Shown here: piece after piece, positions 47,392-57,600 of the stretch
How positions within the stretch are numbered: the first letter of the stretch is position 1
Layout of the letters: each line of letters begins with the position of its first letter
Assembly (NCBI RefSeq): GCF_001625565.1
Contig: NZ_AUXS01000031.1
Location: 1 to 61,045 of the forward strand
Source: Pseudoalteromonas luteoviolacea NCIMB 1944
GTDB lineage: Bacteria > Pseudomonadota > Gammaproteobacteria > Enterobacterales > Alteromonadaceae
Length of the DNA: 61,045 bases
Direction: 5' to 3'
The notes under the pieces: generated by a model
What the model saw: only the letters and a program-made list of their open reading frames with translations
Database searches by the model: none
What the model was told of the DNA's origin: nothing
Made by a program: the position numbers and the translations under genes

Positions 47392-50244
47392 TTACTGAGT
47401 ATTTGCTAATACCTTAGTGTAAACATAGTTCACGTAATTGTGGCCAGTACTGCGCAGTCCTTCAGATAGGTAGATAGCCCAAGCACGGTTGAACAGTGTA
47501 ACGACACGCTCTCGATTGTCCGTACCTGTGTAAGGTGTGATCAGTCTAGGCGAGGTAAAGCCATCATAAAGAGTGCCAATAGTACTGTTCAATGAACCGT
47601 TTTGTTCGCCACCATAATAGATTTTGTTATTGAGCTGAGTAAAATGACTGAGCATTTCTTGCTTACCGTCATGGTTTAAATCAGCAGCCACTAACATGTC
47701 ACTCGTTGATGACCCTGTGTAGAAATAGCTGCCAGTGCCAAATGCTGGTAGCTGACCTGAAACGGCCGGTTTACTTTCGTAAATCGTGTTGCTGTAAAAG
47801 CGCTGATACATGCGCTGTTTTTGATCTGTATTTCTTAGGCGACCAGCCTCCATCAGCGCTAGCCTCTGCGTGCCAGCGTAAACCGTTTGGTTTTTCCAAC
47901 TCGATGTATTTGCATCCCAATATACGCCAATAATTTTTTTATCGTTGAAAGAGGCGTAGAGCTCCTGATTTGCCCCAAAGGTTTCACCAGCATTAGACAA
48001 ATCAGCAGCTTGTAGCATCTTTACTGGGTTATTGATTGAACCTGCGTAAATCGCATTGCTCGCAATGGGGTGACCCGCACCATTAAAAGTAGAGCCTAAT
48101 ATTGCCCCATTTCCTGTCCAGCTGGTCACAAGCTGGTCTGGGCCTGCACGGTCAAATGACACAGCTTTGCTCGCAATTAAACTCGCTGAATTAGCGTTGT
48201 GGAACGTCCAACGTGTGTTTGCTATATCACTCAACTGTCTGTTTTGAACATCATTACGGCTATTAAATAGTTTGGCACCATATAAGGTATTGTTGTTTTC
48301 CTGGAAATAGATTTCATCCAGTCCGTCACCATCCAAATCAGCGACTTCCTTGATGTTTAATACTTGCCCATTGGCATTGAGCTTTTCGTGAATACCAGAC
48401 TCACCAATTAAAAAGATATCGTTTTGTGTGCTATCTAGTTGTACAAGCAAGTGTGGAACACGGTTGCCACTTGAGTTTTCCATCGTCACAGCTTTGGCCC
48501 ATATTGGCTCTAAATTACTGCGATACCCGCTTGCAACAGGATTACCTACACAATCTCTACAATCGCTTTTGCCACCAGCAAATAGCTTGGCACCGCCAGA
48601 AACAGAAATCAGAGGCGCGTAGCGAGAGTCTTTACGCGCGTGGAAATACACCTTTTGCCCAGCACCTTTGACCATATTCATGCCAATGCTTCGGTCTCGA
48701 GTAGACATCCTTTGACTGAAAAAAATCGACAGTTCTTCATGGCCTTTGGTGTTGTAGGCAACATTGTTATAGGCAACATGGTTGCTCCAATAATCTTGTC
48801 TTTGACTATCCTTTCGCGTTTGCCCGCCAGATGTCGAGAAAGAAAAATCAGGGTAGACATTTGCTGGGTCTTTTTGAGGGTTATAGTAATCCCCTGCGCT
48901 TTTGTCATCAGCTGGGTTGTAAGGAACTATGGTATTGTTAGCGATGGTGTTAAAAGTGCCAGACAATAATATGGATGTTCTGGGTATGAGCCGGAAAGTA
49001 TTGTTTTGGATCCGTGTTTTGTAAGCCCCAGCACGGGTTTGTTCATCGAGCGGATCTGTTGGCATTCTGCACTGTGAAGCCGGATCTTTACACGTCGAGC
49101 CACCGAGCTTAATCGCTGCACTTAAAATCATTTCTATATGGTTGCGTTCAATAATGGAGGGTTTCATAGCACTTAAAATATAAATAGCATGATCAGCAAT
49201 TTCTTTGATCACGTTGTCGGTGATAACCCACTCTGAACCATTACCATTTACGCCTTCGACAAAATTCTGAATCGTATTGTTGTAGACATGGGTAGGGCCG
49301 TAAGAGAATTGTTGAGCAATGCCTGAGTGAAAACCCATACCCGCAGAGGCAATGTTTAGGTATGAAGATAAGGCTCTCGAAGCATCAACAAGATCAGCCA
49401 ACATATTGTCTTTATTGGCCATCGGCACGACGCCTTTGATAATGGAGTTTTGTACCGTTGCTCCGCCTACGATGGCAATTCCGGCTCGTGCAGGTTTGGT
49501 GACAATCACATTGTCGATGGTGACATCATTGCTGCCACCCGTAAGCCCAACCATGATCATACCTGACCATAGGCGGCGATCTCGACCATTGTAGTAAAGC
49601 TGGTTGTTGTTCTCATGCAATGTGAATTTGGGGGTTTTTATATTTTCCCAGTGATGGTCGCCTTCAAACTCTAAGTTTTTAATCGTGATGCCCTGTTTGT
49701 TACTTTGAACCATCAGCAGCACCCGCCCGTGGTGCAACCCGTCAGCGCCAGCCCCTGAGTAATACAAGCGAGGTTTTGATTGAGCTGAGCTGCCTTCGAT
49801 GGTGATATTATTTTGCGCAACAAACAACTTTGGCAAAAACGCATTGTGAATATTATCTATGGGTGCATCTGGGTGTGCAGTGTGTTCATCACTGAAATCA
49901 TAGTGACAAGATGCGACGACAAGCTTGGTATGTACCGGGCTTGGTGTAATGTTATTAGCCACATGTACAGCCCAGCGCAATTGTTGTGCACGCTGTTTAT
50001 CTGTCATGCCGGTATTGCTTTTTAAATTCAGTGGCATGTTTGCGGTAATGGTGTTCACACTTGCACTATACCGACCTAGACTTTGTGTATTCCAAAAGGT
50101 ATTGCTGTATAAAACCAGCTCGCCGTTGCTATTTAAGTAGCTTTGTGGCGCTGAATTACAGTTGTTTGCGTAGGCCTGTTTCGTGCTTATTAAAAGCACG
50201 GCCCAGGACGACAGGAGTAAGAGTTGAATTGCTCTTTGTATCAT
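47392..50244 (-). CDS. Exported parallel beta-helix protein
   Basis: Secreted protein of 950 residues with a signal peptide ending near QAYA. The part from about 120 to 440 has the regular turns of a right-handed parallel beta-helix (ITIEGSS, ITIKNLEFEG, VTIDNVIVTKP, VYNNTIQNF, WVITDNVIKEI, IIERNHIEM), as in polysaccharide lyases and surface adhesins. The C-terminal third has two calcium-loop repeats (DLDGDGLDE, DLNHDGKQE) in an FG-GAP-like propeller. No catalytic site can be named. It follows the YcaO gene by 178 bases in the same direction, with GAAGGA ahead of the ATG; whether it belongs to the TOMM operon is open. Confidence 0.7.
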   Translation of the reverse strand: MIQRAIQLLLLSSWAVLLISTKQAYANNCNSAPQSYLNSNGELVLYSNTFWNTQSLGRYSASVNTITANMPLNLKSNTGMTDKQRAQQLRWAVHVANNITPSPVHTKLVVASCHYDFSDEHTAHPDAPIDNIHNAFLPKLFVAQNNITIEGSSAQSKPRLYYSGAGADGLHHGRVLLMVQSNKQGITIKNLEFEGDHHWENIKTPKFTLHENNNQLYYNGRDRRLWSGMIMVGLTGGSNDVTIDNVIVTKPARAGIAIVGGATVQNSIIKGVVPMANKDNMLADLVDASRALSSYLNIASAGMGFHSGIAQQFSYGPTHVYNNTIQNFVEGVNGNGSEWVITDNVIKEIADHAIYILSAMKPSIIERNHIEMILSAAIKLGGSTCKDPASQCRMPTDPLDEQTRAGAYKTRIQNNTFRLIPRTSILLSGTFNTIANNTIVPYNPADDKSAGDYYNPQKDPANVYPDFSFSTSGGQTRKDSQRQDYWSNHVAYNNVAYNTKGHEELSIFFSQRMSTRDRSIGMNMVKGAGQKVYFHARKDSRYAPLISVSGGAKLFAGGKSDCRDCVGNPVASGYRSNLEPIWAKAVTMENSSGNRVPHLLVQLDSTQNDIFLIGESGIHEKLNANGQVLNIKEVADLDGDGLDEIYFQENNNTLYGAKLFNSRNDVQNRQLSDIANTRWTFHNANSASLIASKAVSFDRAGPDQLVTSWTGNGAILGSTFNGAGHPIASNAIYAGSINNPVKMLQAADLSNAGETFGANQELYASFNDKKIIGVYWDANTSSWKNQTVYAGTQRLALMEAGRLRNTDQKQRMYQRFYSNTIYESKPAVSGQLPAFGTGSYFYTGSSTSDMLVAADLNHDGKQEMLSHFTQLNNKIYYGGEQNGSLNSTIGTLYDGFTSPRLITPYTGTDNRERVVTLFNRAWAIYLSEGLRSTGHNYVNYVYTKVLANTQ

Positions 50245-50273
50245 AGCGTAATGGTCCTTCGATTTTTGTTTAG

Positions 50274-50304
50274 TTTGTTATTGCTACAACTTATTAATAA
50301 CAAA
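50274..50304. repeat. AT-rich hairpin ahead of the beta-helix gene
   Basis: TTTGTTATT and AATAACAAA pair across a 13-base loop, about 30 bases upstream of the beta-helix start. It is a weak stem and its role is uncertain. Confidence 0.35.
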
Positions 50305-50391
50305 AGGAGTACCTACAATCACCATAATTCTCTTACTGATTCTCAATATGAAATTGATAAAGCGCAATGTCTAGAGCAAGTGCCTCGGAAT

Positions 50392-50417
50392 ATTACGAGG
50401 TATAAAGACCTCGTAAT
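50392..50417 (-). terminator. Hairpin just after the YcaO gene
   Basis: ATTACGAGGT and ACCTCGTAAT form a perfect 10-base-pair stem with a 6-base loop, starting 5 bases past the stop. No U-tract follows on the minus strand, so it may only reduce transcription into the beta-helix gene or stabilise the operon mRNA. Confidence 0.6.
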
Positions 50418-50422
50418 TGGCG

Positions 50423-52564
50423 TTAGATGTATAGTCCTTGCTGGTTGATCGTTAATTCGGAGTTTGCTTCATTTAACCACCCTAACTGTACAGGTAGCGT
50501 ATAAAGTCTTTGGTTACCCAGTTGCGGCCACATATGACACAGGCCGGGCACGAGTACTTTAACTGTATGTATAGGTAAATCGTCTCTGCTGTGATCCACA
50601 ATTAGGGTATCTAACCCAGCTTGTGCCAACTGCTCCACAATATTAATTATATTGTCACTAATATCATCACAGTAGGCCAAGGTGGTTTTACTAATTGCGC
50701 CATCTTGTGAAGGGTACATAAACGGCTCATTGGGGATTTTATCAAAGTCGAATAGAGACTTGTTGGCATCACGGTTTGGATAAAGTTGACATAATTCAGT
50801 CAACGCACGCTGTGCAGCCAAGGCGGGGTTGAGATGGCAGCCTAAACCTATTGTGAACTTCTTTGTCCTCTTTTCTTGAGCAACTGCGACCATAACCGAA
50901 ACTTGATTATTATTTGTGACGTCGATAATCCAAAAGTCCATATTACTGGGTAACGTTTGTTCAACTTTTGCAATGAGGCTATCGGGCAGGCTTTCTAGTG
51001 GAAAACTTGGGCGGCTAATTTTGTTATACCACCATATTGCAACCGCGTCTCGTTCAATCAATTCAAGCAAGCCTTGAAGAATGGCCTCTTCTAGATTGTT
51101 ACCAGCAGCACAGCCATTTGATTGCCATAAACAATATTCATCGTCATCAAATGGCATATTGGAAATACAGCATGCCATTGGGACATAGATACTGTTTTGT
51201 TGAGACAGAGACCATGCTTTTAGCCAATGAATTGGCTGATCTTGATAAGGTTTTTTAGCATACTTTTCCTCCCAAGAGGAGTGTAGAGAGTGTTGGAAAG
51301 TATGGTATTGCAATTCACTATAAGGCGTCAGGTCGTGTGGGCTATAGCTAGGTCCGTCCAACGCTGACTGAGTCGACAAAAATAATGGTTCATTGCCTTG
51401 ATACAGCGGTGCGTATCGTTCGACTGCTTCACACAGTGCGCTGACCTTAGATTGAGTATCAGATACCCCTTTACCTGCACAAGCCATCGAGAAGTCAGCT
51501 AAAGACAGGTTAGAGAGTTGGCGCACAGAAGGGGTTTTTGAAAATCGCGCACAATATGTTTTTAGCGGTTTACCTGATTGCGGTTCCATGCAAGCAAAAT
51601 AATTAACGACCCCAGTGATAGGGCTTATCAACGGCTGGAGTTTAGTTAATGTTTGCTCTGGTGAATAGCTTCGAGAGCCTCCATCGTTGTCAAACTGTAT
51701 CGCCCGACTGTTCAAAGTGATAGGTTTCCCTAATCGCTGTTCAAGCGTATCCTTGCCCACCGTGGTGATCTGCTTGAATGGGTGGTAGCTAACTTGCTGA
51801 GTTTTATGAACAAACACACATAGCTGATGACTGTCAGTTTGTAGCTGCTTAATCAGCAGCTGTTGCAATTTCTGCTGTAGTTCGGGCGCAAGTTCTAACG
51901 GGTTTTCAAAAGGGACTTGTTGCACTGTATTGAGCTGTGAGAGTACTTTTCGTTCTGGTTGATTGTTGGCTATGCGTGTTTTTATCAGTGGCCAGTTCAA
52001 TGAAGTGCTGCACTTTTGAGTAATAACCGGGCTGAGCCATAGCCTTTCTCCGGTTATTTTTAGCATAATCCAGTGGGTAGATTGCTCTATAATGCTATCT
52101 ATTGCTGGATGGATAAAGTCATCGACAAATATAATCGTGGGTTTATTCACGAGGTTAAATGCACTGAGTAAATCTTCGTGGGAGCACAGTTGTAGCCAAG
52201 CTTGTAAATAGCTAGGTTGTGCCGCTGATAAATTGACCACAGGCAAATTTGAATGGTGTTGCAGCGTTACGGGGTGCGCCAGTCGATTTGTGGAATATGA
52301 ATTAGACACAAAATCCGTAGTCGTTTGATCATAAATTAAACCCGCATTCAATAAATGGGCTGAGTACCGATTTAAATGTGCTCTCAAGTGGCTATGCTTG
52401 GTGCGCAGCGCGTTTTGCTCCTGACTGCCATCTGTGCCTATTAACTCAAGTCCTGGATAGTGTGCAAATTTTAAGAAATAGGACAAAACTTCGCCGACCA
52501 GTAAAATACCTTGCTCACTTATGGTTACTTTTTGAAATTTTGGGTGCCAATTAAAAGTTTTCAT
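50423..52564 (-). CDS. Fused docking scaffold/YcaO cyclodehydratase (TOMM)
   Basis: Heterocyclase of 713 residues that would convert Cys, Ser or Thr of a precursor to azolines using ATP. Residues 1-90 look like the precursor-recognition (RRE) part of a C protein, 90-300 like its diverged E1-like scaffold, and 320-713 are the YcaO domain. The YcaO nucleotide-binding motifs are SKVSALCEAVERY (372-384) and EEAILQGLLELIERDA (492-507). The C terminus ends SELTINQQGLYI and lacks the PxPxP tail of many TOMM YcaO proteins. It begins 2 bases after the amidohydrolase stop. The neighbouring kinase/cyclase gene places it in the TOMM class described for Burkholderia and Sorangium. Confidence 0.85.
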   Translation of the reverse strand: MKTFNWHPKFQKVTISEQGILLVGEVLSYFLKFAHYPGLELIGTDGSQEQNALRTKHSHLRAHLNRYSAHLLNAGLIYDQTTTDFVSNSYSTNRLAHPVTLQHHSNLPVVNLSAAQPSYLQAWLQLCSHEDLLSAFNLVNKPTIIFVDDFIHPAIDSIIEQSTHWIMLKITGERLWLSPVITQKCSTSLNWPLIKTRIANNQPERKVLSQLNTVQQVPFENPLELAPELQQKLQQLLIKQLQTDSHQLCVFVHKTQQVSYHPFKQITTVGKDTLEQRLGKPITLNSRAIQFDNDGGSRSYSPEQTLTKLQPLISPITGVVNYFACMEPQSGKPLKTYCARFSKTPSVRQLSNLSLADFSMACAGKGVSDTQSKVSALCEAVERYAPLYQGNEPLFLSTQSALDGPSYSPHDLTPYSELQYHTFQHSLHSSWEEKYAKKPYQDQPIHWLKAWSLSQQNSIYVPMACCISNMPFDDDEYCLWQSNGCAAGNNLEEAILQGLLELIERDAVAIWWYNKISRPSFPLESLPDSLIAKVEQTLPSNMDFWIIDVTNNNQVSVMVAVAQEKRTKKFTIGLGCHLNPALAAQRALTELCQLYPNRDANKSLFDFDKIPNEPFMYPSQDGAISKTTLAYCDDISDNIINIVEQLAQAGLDTLIVDHSRDDLPIHTVKVLVPGLCHMWPQLGNQRLYTLPVQLGWLNEANSELTINQQGLYI

Positions 52565-52566
52565 AT

Positions 52567-53718
52567 CTAGTATCCAAAAAACTGCTTTGGATTGTGCTGT
52601 AATATATCTACTAGTTCAGCCGATTTAATGTCGGCGTTTTGGGTTTCGAGATTTGTATAGTCGAAATGCAAGTGATCGGGGTGAGGGAAGTCAGTACCAA
52701 AGAGCAGCCTGTCATGACCTATGGTTTCAATAACCTGCGCTAAACATGGTTCGTCCATCTCGATCGTGACCCAGCATTGACGCTTGAAATACTCAGAAGG
52801 TTGCATTTTAATTCGGTTTTTAATTAAACCCGGAAATTCGGTATAACAGATATTGTCTAGCCGCCATAGCCAGCTTAATAGCCAGCTTGCGCCCGCTTCA
52901 AAAAAGCCTAATTTAAGTTTGGGATGTCTCTCTAATACACCCGCATCTAACAAAGATAAAAATGCCAGTTGCATTTCGTGAAAATGGGAACATGCATGTA
53001 ATGCAAAACGGCTTGTATAACGTTCTGTACCTGCGGTTGGAGCTTGTAAATTGGAGCCACCATGAAACGCAATGCTTATCCCTTTTTCTTCACACGCTTG
53101 CCAAAACTCGTTGTACACTGAACTGCCAAGGTGATGTCCGGCAATTATTTCTGGGCGCATAGTGATACTGGTCCAACCCATTTTTTCAATGGCTTCTAGT
53201 TGGCTGATCATGGAACTCGGGTCGTGGCGACTAATCAGGCCCACCCCTTTGAGCCGCGCTGGATTGTGGCTGCAATATTCATAAAGCCATGTATTGTAGC
53301 CTCTAGCATAGGCAATGGAGGCTTGGTGGCTTATAGACTGATGATTGACAATATAACTCGCTACATTAGGAAATAAACTGGCGCTGTGAATATGCGTCTC
53401 GTCCATATCTTGTAGCATGGTATGTGGCGCTGCTGCACTTTTACGCTTGTCGATGCTTTTGTGAAAAACCTTCGCACTTTCGATTTGAATGTCTTCATTC
53501 CAGCAATTGAGTAAGGGGTATTCACCAAGTTTTAATGTCGGTGGCAAAACGACCCTTGCGCTTTGCCCAAGACGCAAGGAGCGCTGTTCGGCTTTATGCT
53601 GAGTGTCATAGGTCAAGCTGTACTCAAACCCTTTTATTTCAGCTGGATCGACATAGTCTTGCCATATATCAGGTGTTTCTATCACGTGCCTATCTGCATC
53701 GTGGATAAGTATTGTCAT
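52567..53718 (-). CDS. Amidohydrolase of the TOMM operon
   Basis: Metal-dependent TIM-barrel hydrolase of 383 residues (amidohydrolase-2/ACMSD-like family). The N-terminal DADRHVIE gives the metal-binding pattern, FHGG holds a further His, and LLFGTDFPHPD near the C terminus holds the catalytic Asp. In this operon it may hydrolyse or decarboxylate a group of the modified peptide, or act on a released fragment; this is inference. AGGGAAAT precedes the ATG. The YcaO gene follows after 2 bases. Confidence 0.8.
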   Translation of the reverse strand: MTILIHDADRHVIETPDIWQDYVDPAEIKGFEYSLTYDTQHKAEQRSLRLGQSARVVLPPTLKLGEYPLLNCWNEDIQIESAKVFHKSIDKRKSAAAPHTMLQDMDETHIHSASLFPNVASYIVNHQSISHQASIAYARGYNTWLYEYCSHNPARLKGVGLISRHDPSSMISQLEAIEKMGWTSITMRPEIIAGHHLGSSVYNEFWQACEEKGISIAFHGGSNLQAPTAGTERYTSRFALHACSHFHEMQLAFLSLLDAGVLERHPKLKLGFFEAGASWLLSWLWRLDNICYTEFPGLIKNRIKMQPSEYFKRQCWVTIEMDEPCLAQVIETIGHDRLLFGTDFPHPDHLHFDYTNLETQNADIKSAELVDILQHNPKQFFGY

Positions 53719-53748
53719 TGATTTCCCTATTTTTGTACTGGAATATCA

Positions 53749-53784
53749 GGTTGATAAGTAAAGCATTGTCTTTACTTATCAACC
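53749..53784 (-). terminator. Strong hairpin behind the candidate TOMM precursor gene
   Basis: GGTTGATAAGTAAAG and CTTTACTTATCAACC form a perfect 15-base-pair stem with a 6-base loop, 25 bases past the precursor-candidate stop and 30 bases ahead of the amidohydrolase gene. It likely raises the precursor-to-enzyme ratio by partial termination or mRNA protection. Confidence 0.75.
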
Positions 53785-53809
53785 TTTATTTGGTTACTTG
53801 GGCTAAAAA

Positions 53810-54607
53810 TTAGCAGGCCGTTGCATTGGTAAATTTGCAATACTCACTGATTGCAATGGCCTGCGCCTTTTCATTTTCTGGTTTTATAGGTCGGTGATAT
53901 GTAAAGGTGTTTCTTGGAATGTTATCAAAATAGCCCAAATGAACGTCATTTCCACGCGGTAAGCAAAATTTGAAGTTGGGGTCTATTTCAAAAGTAATAT
54001 TTACATTCCAAGGTAATGTTTTTTGTAAAAATTTTTCAATCAGCTCTTGGCCACTGTTGGGGTTGCCAGATTCCAATATATTTCTGAAGTTAAGGAGTAC
54101 CTTCTGCTCATCGCTCAATTCCTTTGGGTCGGGGTTTTTGTCTAAATCATGTGCCGCCCATGCCATTGTGATGATAGAGTTAGTGTATTCACCAATTGCC
54201 AGCCAATCCATATCATCATTGTCTGTATATGGGTGGCCATCTGCAACTAGGCCCATAAACGTTGGGAAAAGAGAGCTATACACTGAAATAGCTAGCGCCC
54301 GTACCGCTTTTGGAGGGGTATCTGGAATTTTGATATTAATGCTGTTAAGGCCACCAGCCCACTGACTAGAGTAATAAGGGTTCCATATGTTATTGTTTTT
54401 AGGAGTAAAATTTCCTTTATCATCCAAGCCGTCATCAACTATTAGCTCGCAGTGAGGTAGGATTTCATTAAAGTTTTTGGATTCCCCATTGTCATTGAAC
54501 TTTAGAACTTTATCTTTGCCGGAATTGTAATATCCCTCAGGATTGTACCAACTTGCGGCGACATAGACTGAGTAAGCCGATACTATTTTTTGATAGATAT
54601 TTTGCAT
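53810..54607 (-). CDS. Candidate TOMM precursor protein
   Basis: Protein of 265 residues between the kinase/cyclase and amidohydrolase genes. It has no signal peptide and no recognised enzyme motif. It has four cysteines (53, 215, 257, 265), and the end EYCKFTNATAC offers Cys, Thr and a terminal Cys as possible heterocycle sites. Large precursors with a long protein-like leader occur with this type of TOMM operon (the BMA_0021/BMA_0022 family, as I remember it), and the strong hairpin behind the gene fits. AAGGATAA precedes the ATG. It could instead be a carrier or enzyme; modification is not proven. Confidence 0.55.
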   Translation of the reverse strand: MQNIYQKIVSAYSVYVAASWYNPEGYYNSGKDKVLKFNDNGESKNFNEILPHCELIVDDGLDDKGNFTPKNNNIWNPYYSSQWAGGLNSINIKIPDTPPKAVRALAISVYSSLFPTFMGLVADGHPYTDNDDMDWLAIGEYTNSIITMAWAAHDLDKNPDPKELSDEQKVLLNFRNILESGNPNSGQELIEKFLQKTLPWNVNITFEIDPNFKFCLPRGNDVHLGYFDNIPRNTFTYHRPIKPENEKAQAIAISEYCKFTNATAC

Positions 54608-54646
54608 TGCGTTATCCTTAATCTAATATATTTGAAACGATTAAAC

Positions 54647-54670
54647 TTTATATCAACTCGATGATATAAA
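54647..54670 (-). other. AT-rich hairpin ahead of the candidate precursor gene
   Basis: TTTATATCA and TGATATAAA form a 9-base-pair stem with a 6-base loop directly after the kinase/cyclase stop and about 40 bases before the precursor start. It may mark a processing site that frees the precursor mRNA from the long upstream gene. Confidence 0.45.
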
Positions 54671-54674
54671 TTGG

Positions 54675-57600
54675 TTATTCAATTGGTTTTTTTCCAGTAT
54701 GTTTTATATCGCCTTCTGGTATCTGAACAGATAGATCTGCTGCTTTTTCAAGGTACAGCGAATAGCAACGTTCGTAAGGCGCTATTTTGCCTTGCTGCAC
54801 AAAACACACAGACTTTAGCCACAGCAATTTAGGTAAAAAGAGGTGCTCGTTAAACCGCTCAGTTTGTGCAATAGATGCATCAATTAATTGCAGTGCTCGG
54901 TCGTACTGGCCTATTTCAACGTGAACTTCAGCTAACATAGCGCTCCAAAAACCATGCATTTGTTTGGCACCGTTAGCTTCAAGTGCACTTATCGATTTAC
55001 TGATCTTTTCTGGAATGTTTAGTAGCCAGCCTTCCAAAGAATCTATAACGCCTACCCAATTGGCCAAATTATCTTGTTCGCAAATGGCTCTTGACTGGTC
55101 CAAGATGGCTTTGATTGTTCCCTTTTGATTGGCGAAGTAATATCCACACGCAGCATACACTTTTACTAACACAAGGCAGTGGCTGCTCTTTAACTGTTCA
55201 GATAGCTCTTCCGCTTCTTCAATGGATTTTACAAACTTGTCCATGTCGCCCATATAAGCATGCATTAAAGAACCAATACTCAATGCCCAAATATTGGAGT
55301 CTTGGCCATATTTAATGGTATGGTCACTGTGTTTTACAGGGTCATATAAGCGCCTTACTTCAGCGACACAATCTAGCCCCTGATGCAGCCTGCCTGCACG
55401 CCACAGTGCGTGGCATTTTACCGATAGTAATGCTGCACGTTGGCCATTATCTTGTGCTAACGGCAAAGACGACTCTATGATCTCAAGTACTTTGTTTACA
55501 TCCCCTGCGACATTGACATGATTTGCAAGCAGAATTGCGGTATCAATCGACTGCTTATGCTGACCTAATCCCTCTAATAATTGTTGAGAATATTTGATAA
55601 GCGCTTCAACTTTGGCGGATGCCCAGCCAACTACCATCATAGAGGCCGTGATTAGTAGCTGATTTATTTCTAATAGTTCTTGGCCTTCGGCATCTATTTT
55701 GTTCAGTGCATCCATGGTTGCATCTGCATAGTGGATGCATTGCTCATAAGCACTTTTTGTTATTGCCATAGTTGCCGCTTTCTTTCCAAAGTACGCAGCG
55801 TCACGATACGACTGTCCTGCTAAGTAGTGGTAGTGGAGAATGTCGTTTGCGCTGTCTAGATTGGTCTTAGGGTTGCTCCTTATTGCAGAAGCGATTGTTA
55901 GGTGCGCTTTGTGTTGCAATTCTTTTGTCATACTTTCATAGGCAGCATCGCGGACCAGCGCGTGTTTAAATATATAGCTGTCACCCGCGACTTGACGTTG
56001 CCTATAAACTAATTCGGCATCGATTAGTTCTTCTAAATCAAATTGAATCTGCGCTTCCTCCTTTTTAGATGACGTAATCAGTAAATCATAGTCAAATTCT
56101 CTACCGATAGTCGCACCTAACTGAGCGGTCTCTTTAGCGTGTTGTAACTGATCTAGTTTTTGCTGCAGTGAATCTCTTAGGGTTAAGGGCACTAAAGCTT
56201 TTTTGTGATCGTTAATAAAATTGTAGGCACCATGTACTTTATGGATTAAATGTTGCGACTTCAGGGCGGTTACTAACTCTTCGATAAACAGTGGGATACC
56301 ATCGGTTCGCTCCAATAACACGTCCATTAGTTGGTTGCTAATAGGGTGTTGTTCAAATAAGCATTGAATAACCTCTTGTGCACTTTCGCGATTTAATTTC
56401 ATCAAAGGTAATTGACTAAAGCTCACTTTAGACAGCTGCTCAGGCAATACTTCGCGCGATGTATTGACCCAGCTATGTGCGCCAGAGTTAAATATATTGG
56501 ACGCGGTAAAGTATGCGATAAAATCTTTACTTATCTGATCGGCCCAGTGCAGGTCTTCAAAGATAAATAAGTGAGCAGGGCGAGTTTCGGGGATTTCATT
56601 CAGCGATAAAGGTTGGCAAAGTAAATGTGCTAATAAGTTGAATAGATGTTGCTTTTGCACTTCGGGCGATAAGTCTGTAATCGGGTTTAGTTCGGGCAGG
56701 GGCAAACTTAACCAGGCCGATAAAATTAATACCCCGATTTCTTGCTGCTCCACATCTAATTCTGTTTGCGCCACAGCGTCTTTGAGTTTGTGCAAACTTG
56801 AATCTGGCGACAAAACATCGAGCGTATATTTATACTTTATGATGTTTAAAATAGGGTGCAGAGCATTGTTTCTGTGTTCGGGTAAGCACTGGGCCACAAG
56901 TTGGGGCCTATGTTTTGCTTTATCTCTGAGTTCAAAGATTAAACGAGATTTCCCAATGCCAGCTTCGCCATAAATATGAACCAGTGGGAAAGGTTTATTT
57001 GTCAGCTCAGTGTATTGAGTTGCTGATGTGACTAATCGTTCTACTAACTCCTTTAGCTCTCGCTCACGGCCAAAAAAAGCGTTGTTCTTTTTAGTGCCGC
57101 GTAAAAAACCAAAGGCTTCAACTTGGCGCTCGCCAGCCAAAATGAAATTATTGGCATTTTTATTGGTGTCATCAATCACAGGTTTAAAAGACAAATAATT
57201 ATCGAGTAATAACTGTACGTTTTTAGAGCATAAAATTTGTCCAAATTTCGCTTTTCGACTGAGTTTGAGTGAATTGAGAGCGGTTTTACCTGTCGGCAAA
57301 TCATCAGCGATGCTCAGCATCATGCCCGTTTCTATGCCAACTTGTATCTGACTATGAATGCCTTGGCTTTCCCGCAAAATGACATTTTTCTTTTGTATAT
57401 TGCTGATCAATTCCAATGCGGTACGCCCACACAAGCGGCTATCATTGTCAGTGGTATTTGGATAGCCAAAATAAAACTGTAGCGTATCTCCTAATATCCC
57501 AACGTGGTATGCACCATAACGAATGGCGATATCAATACACTGCTGCATTTGGTCGGCATGAAAAGTATCAATAACATCTTGATCTTCTGAGTTATTACAG

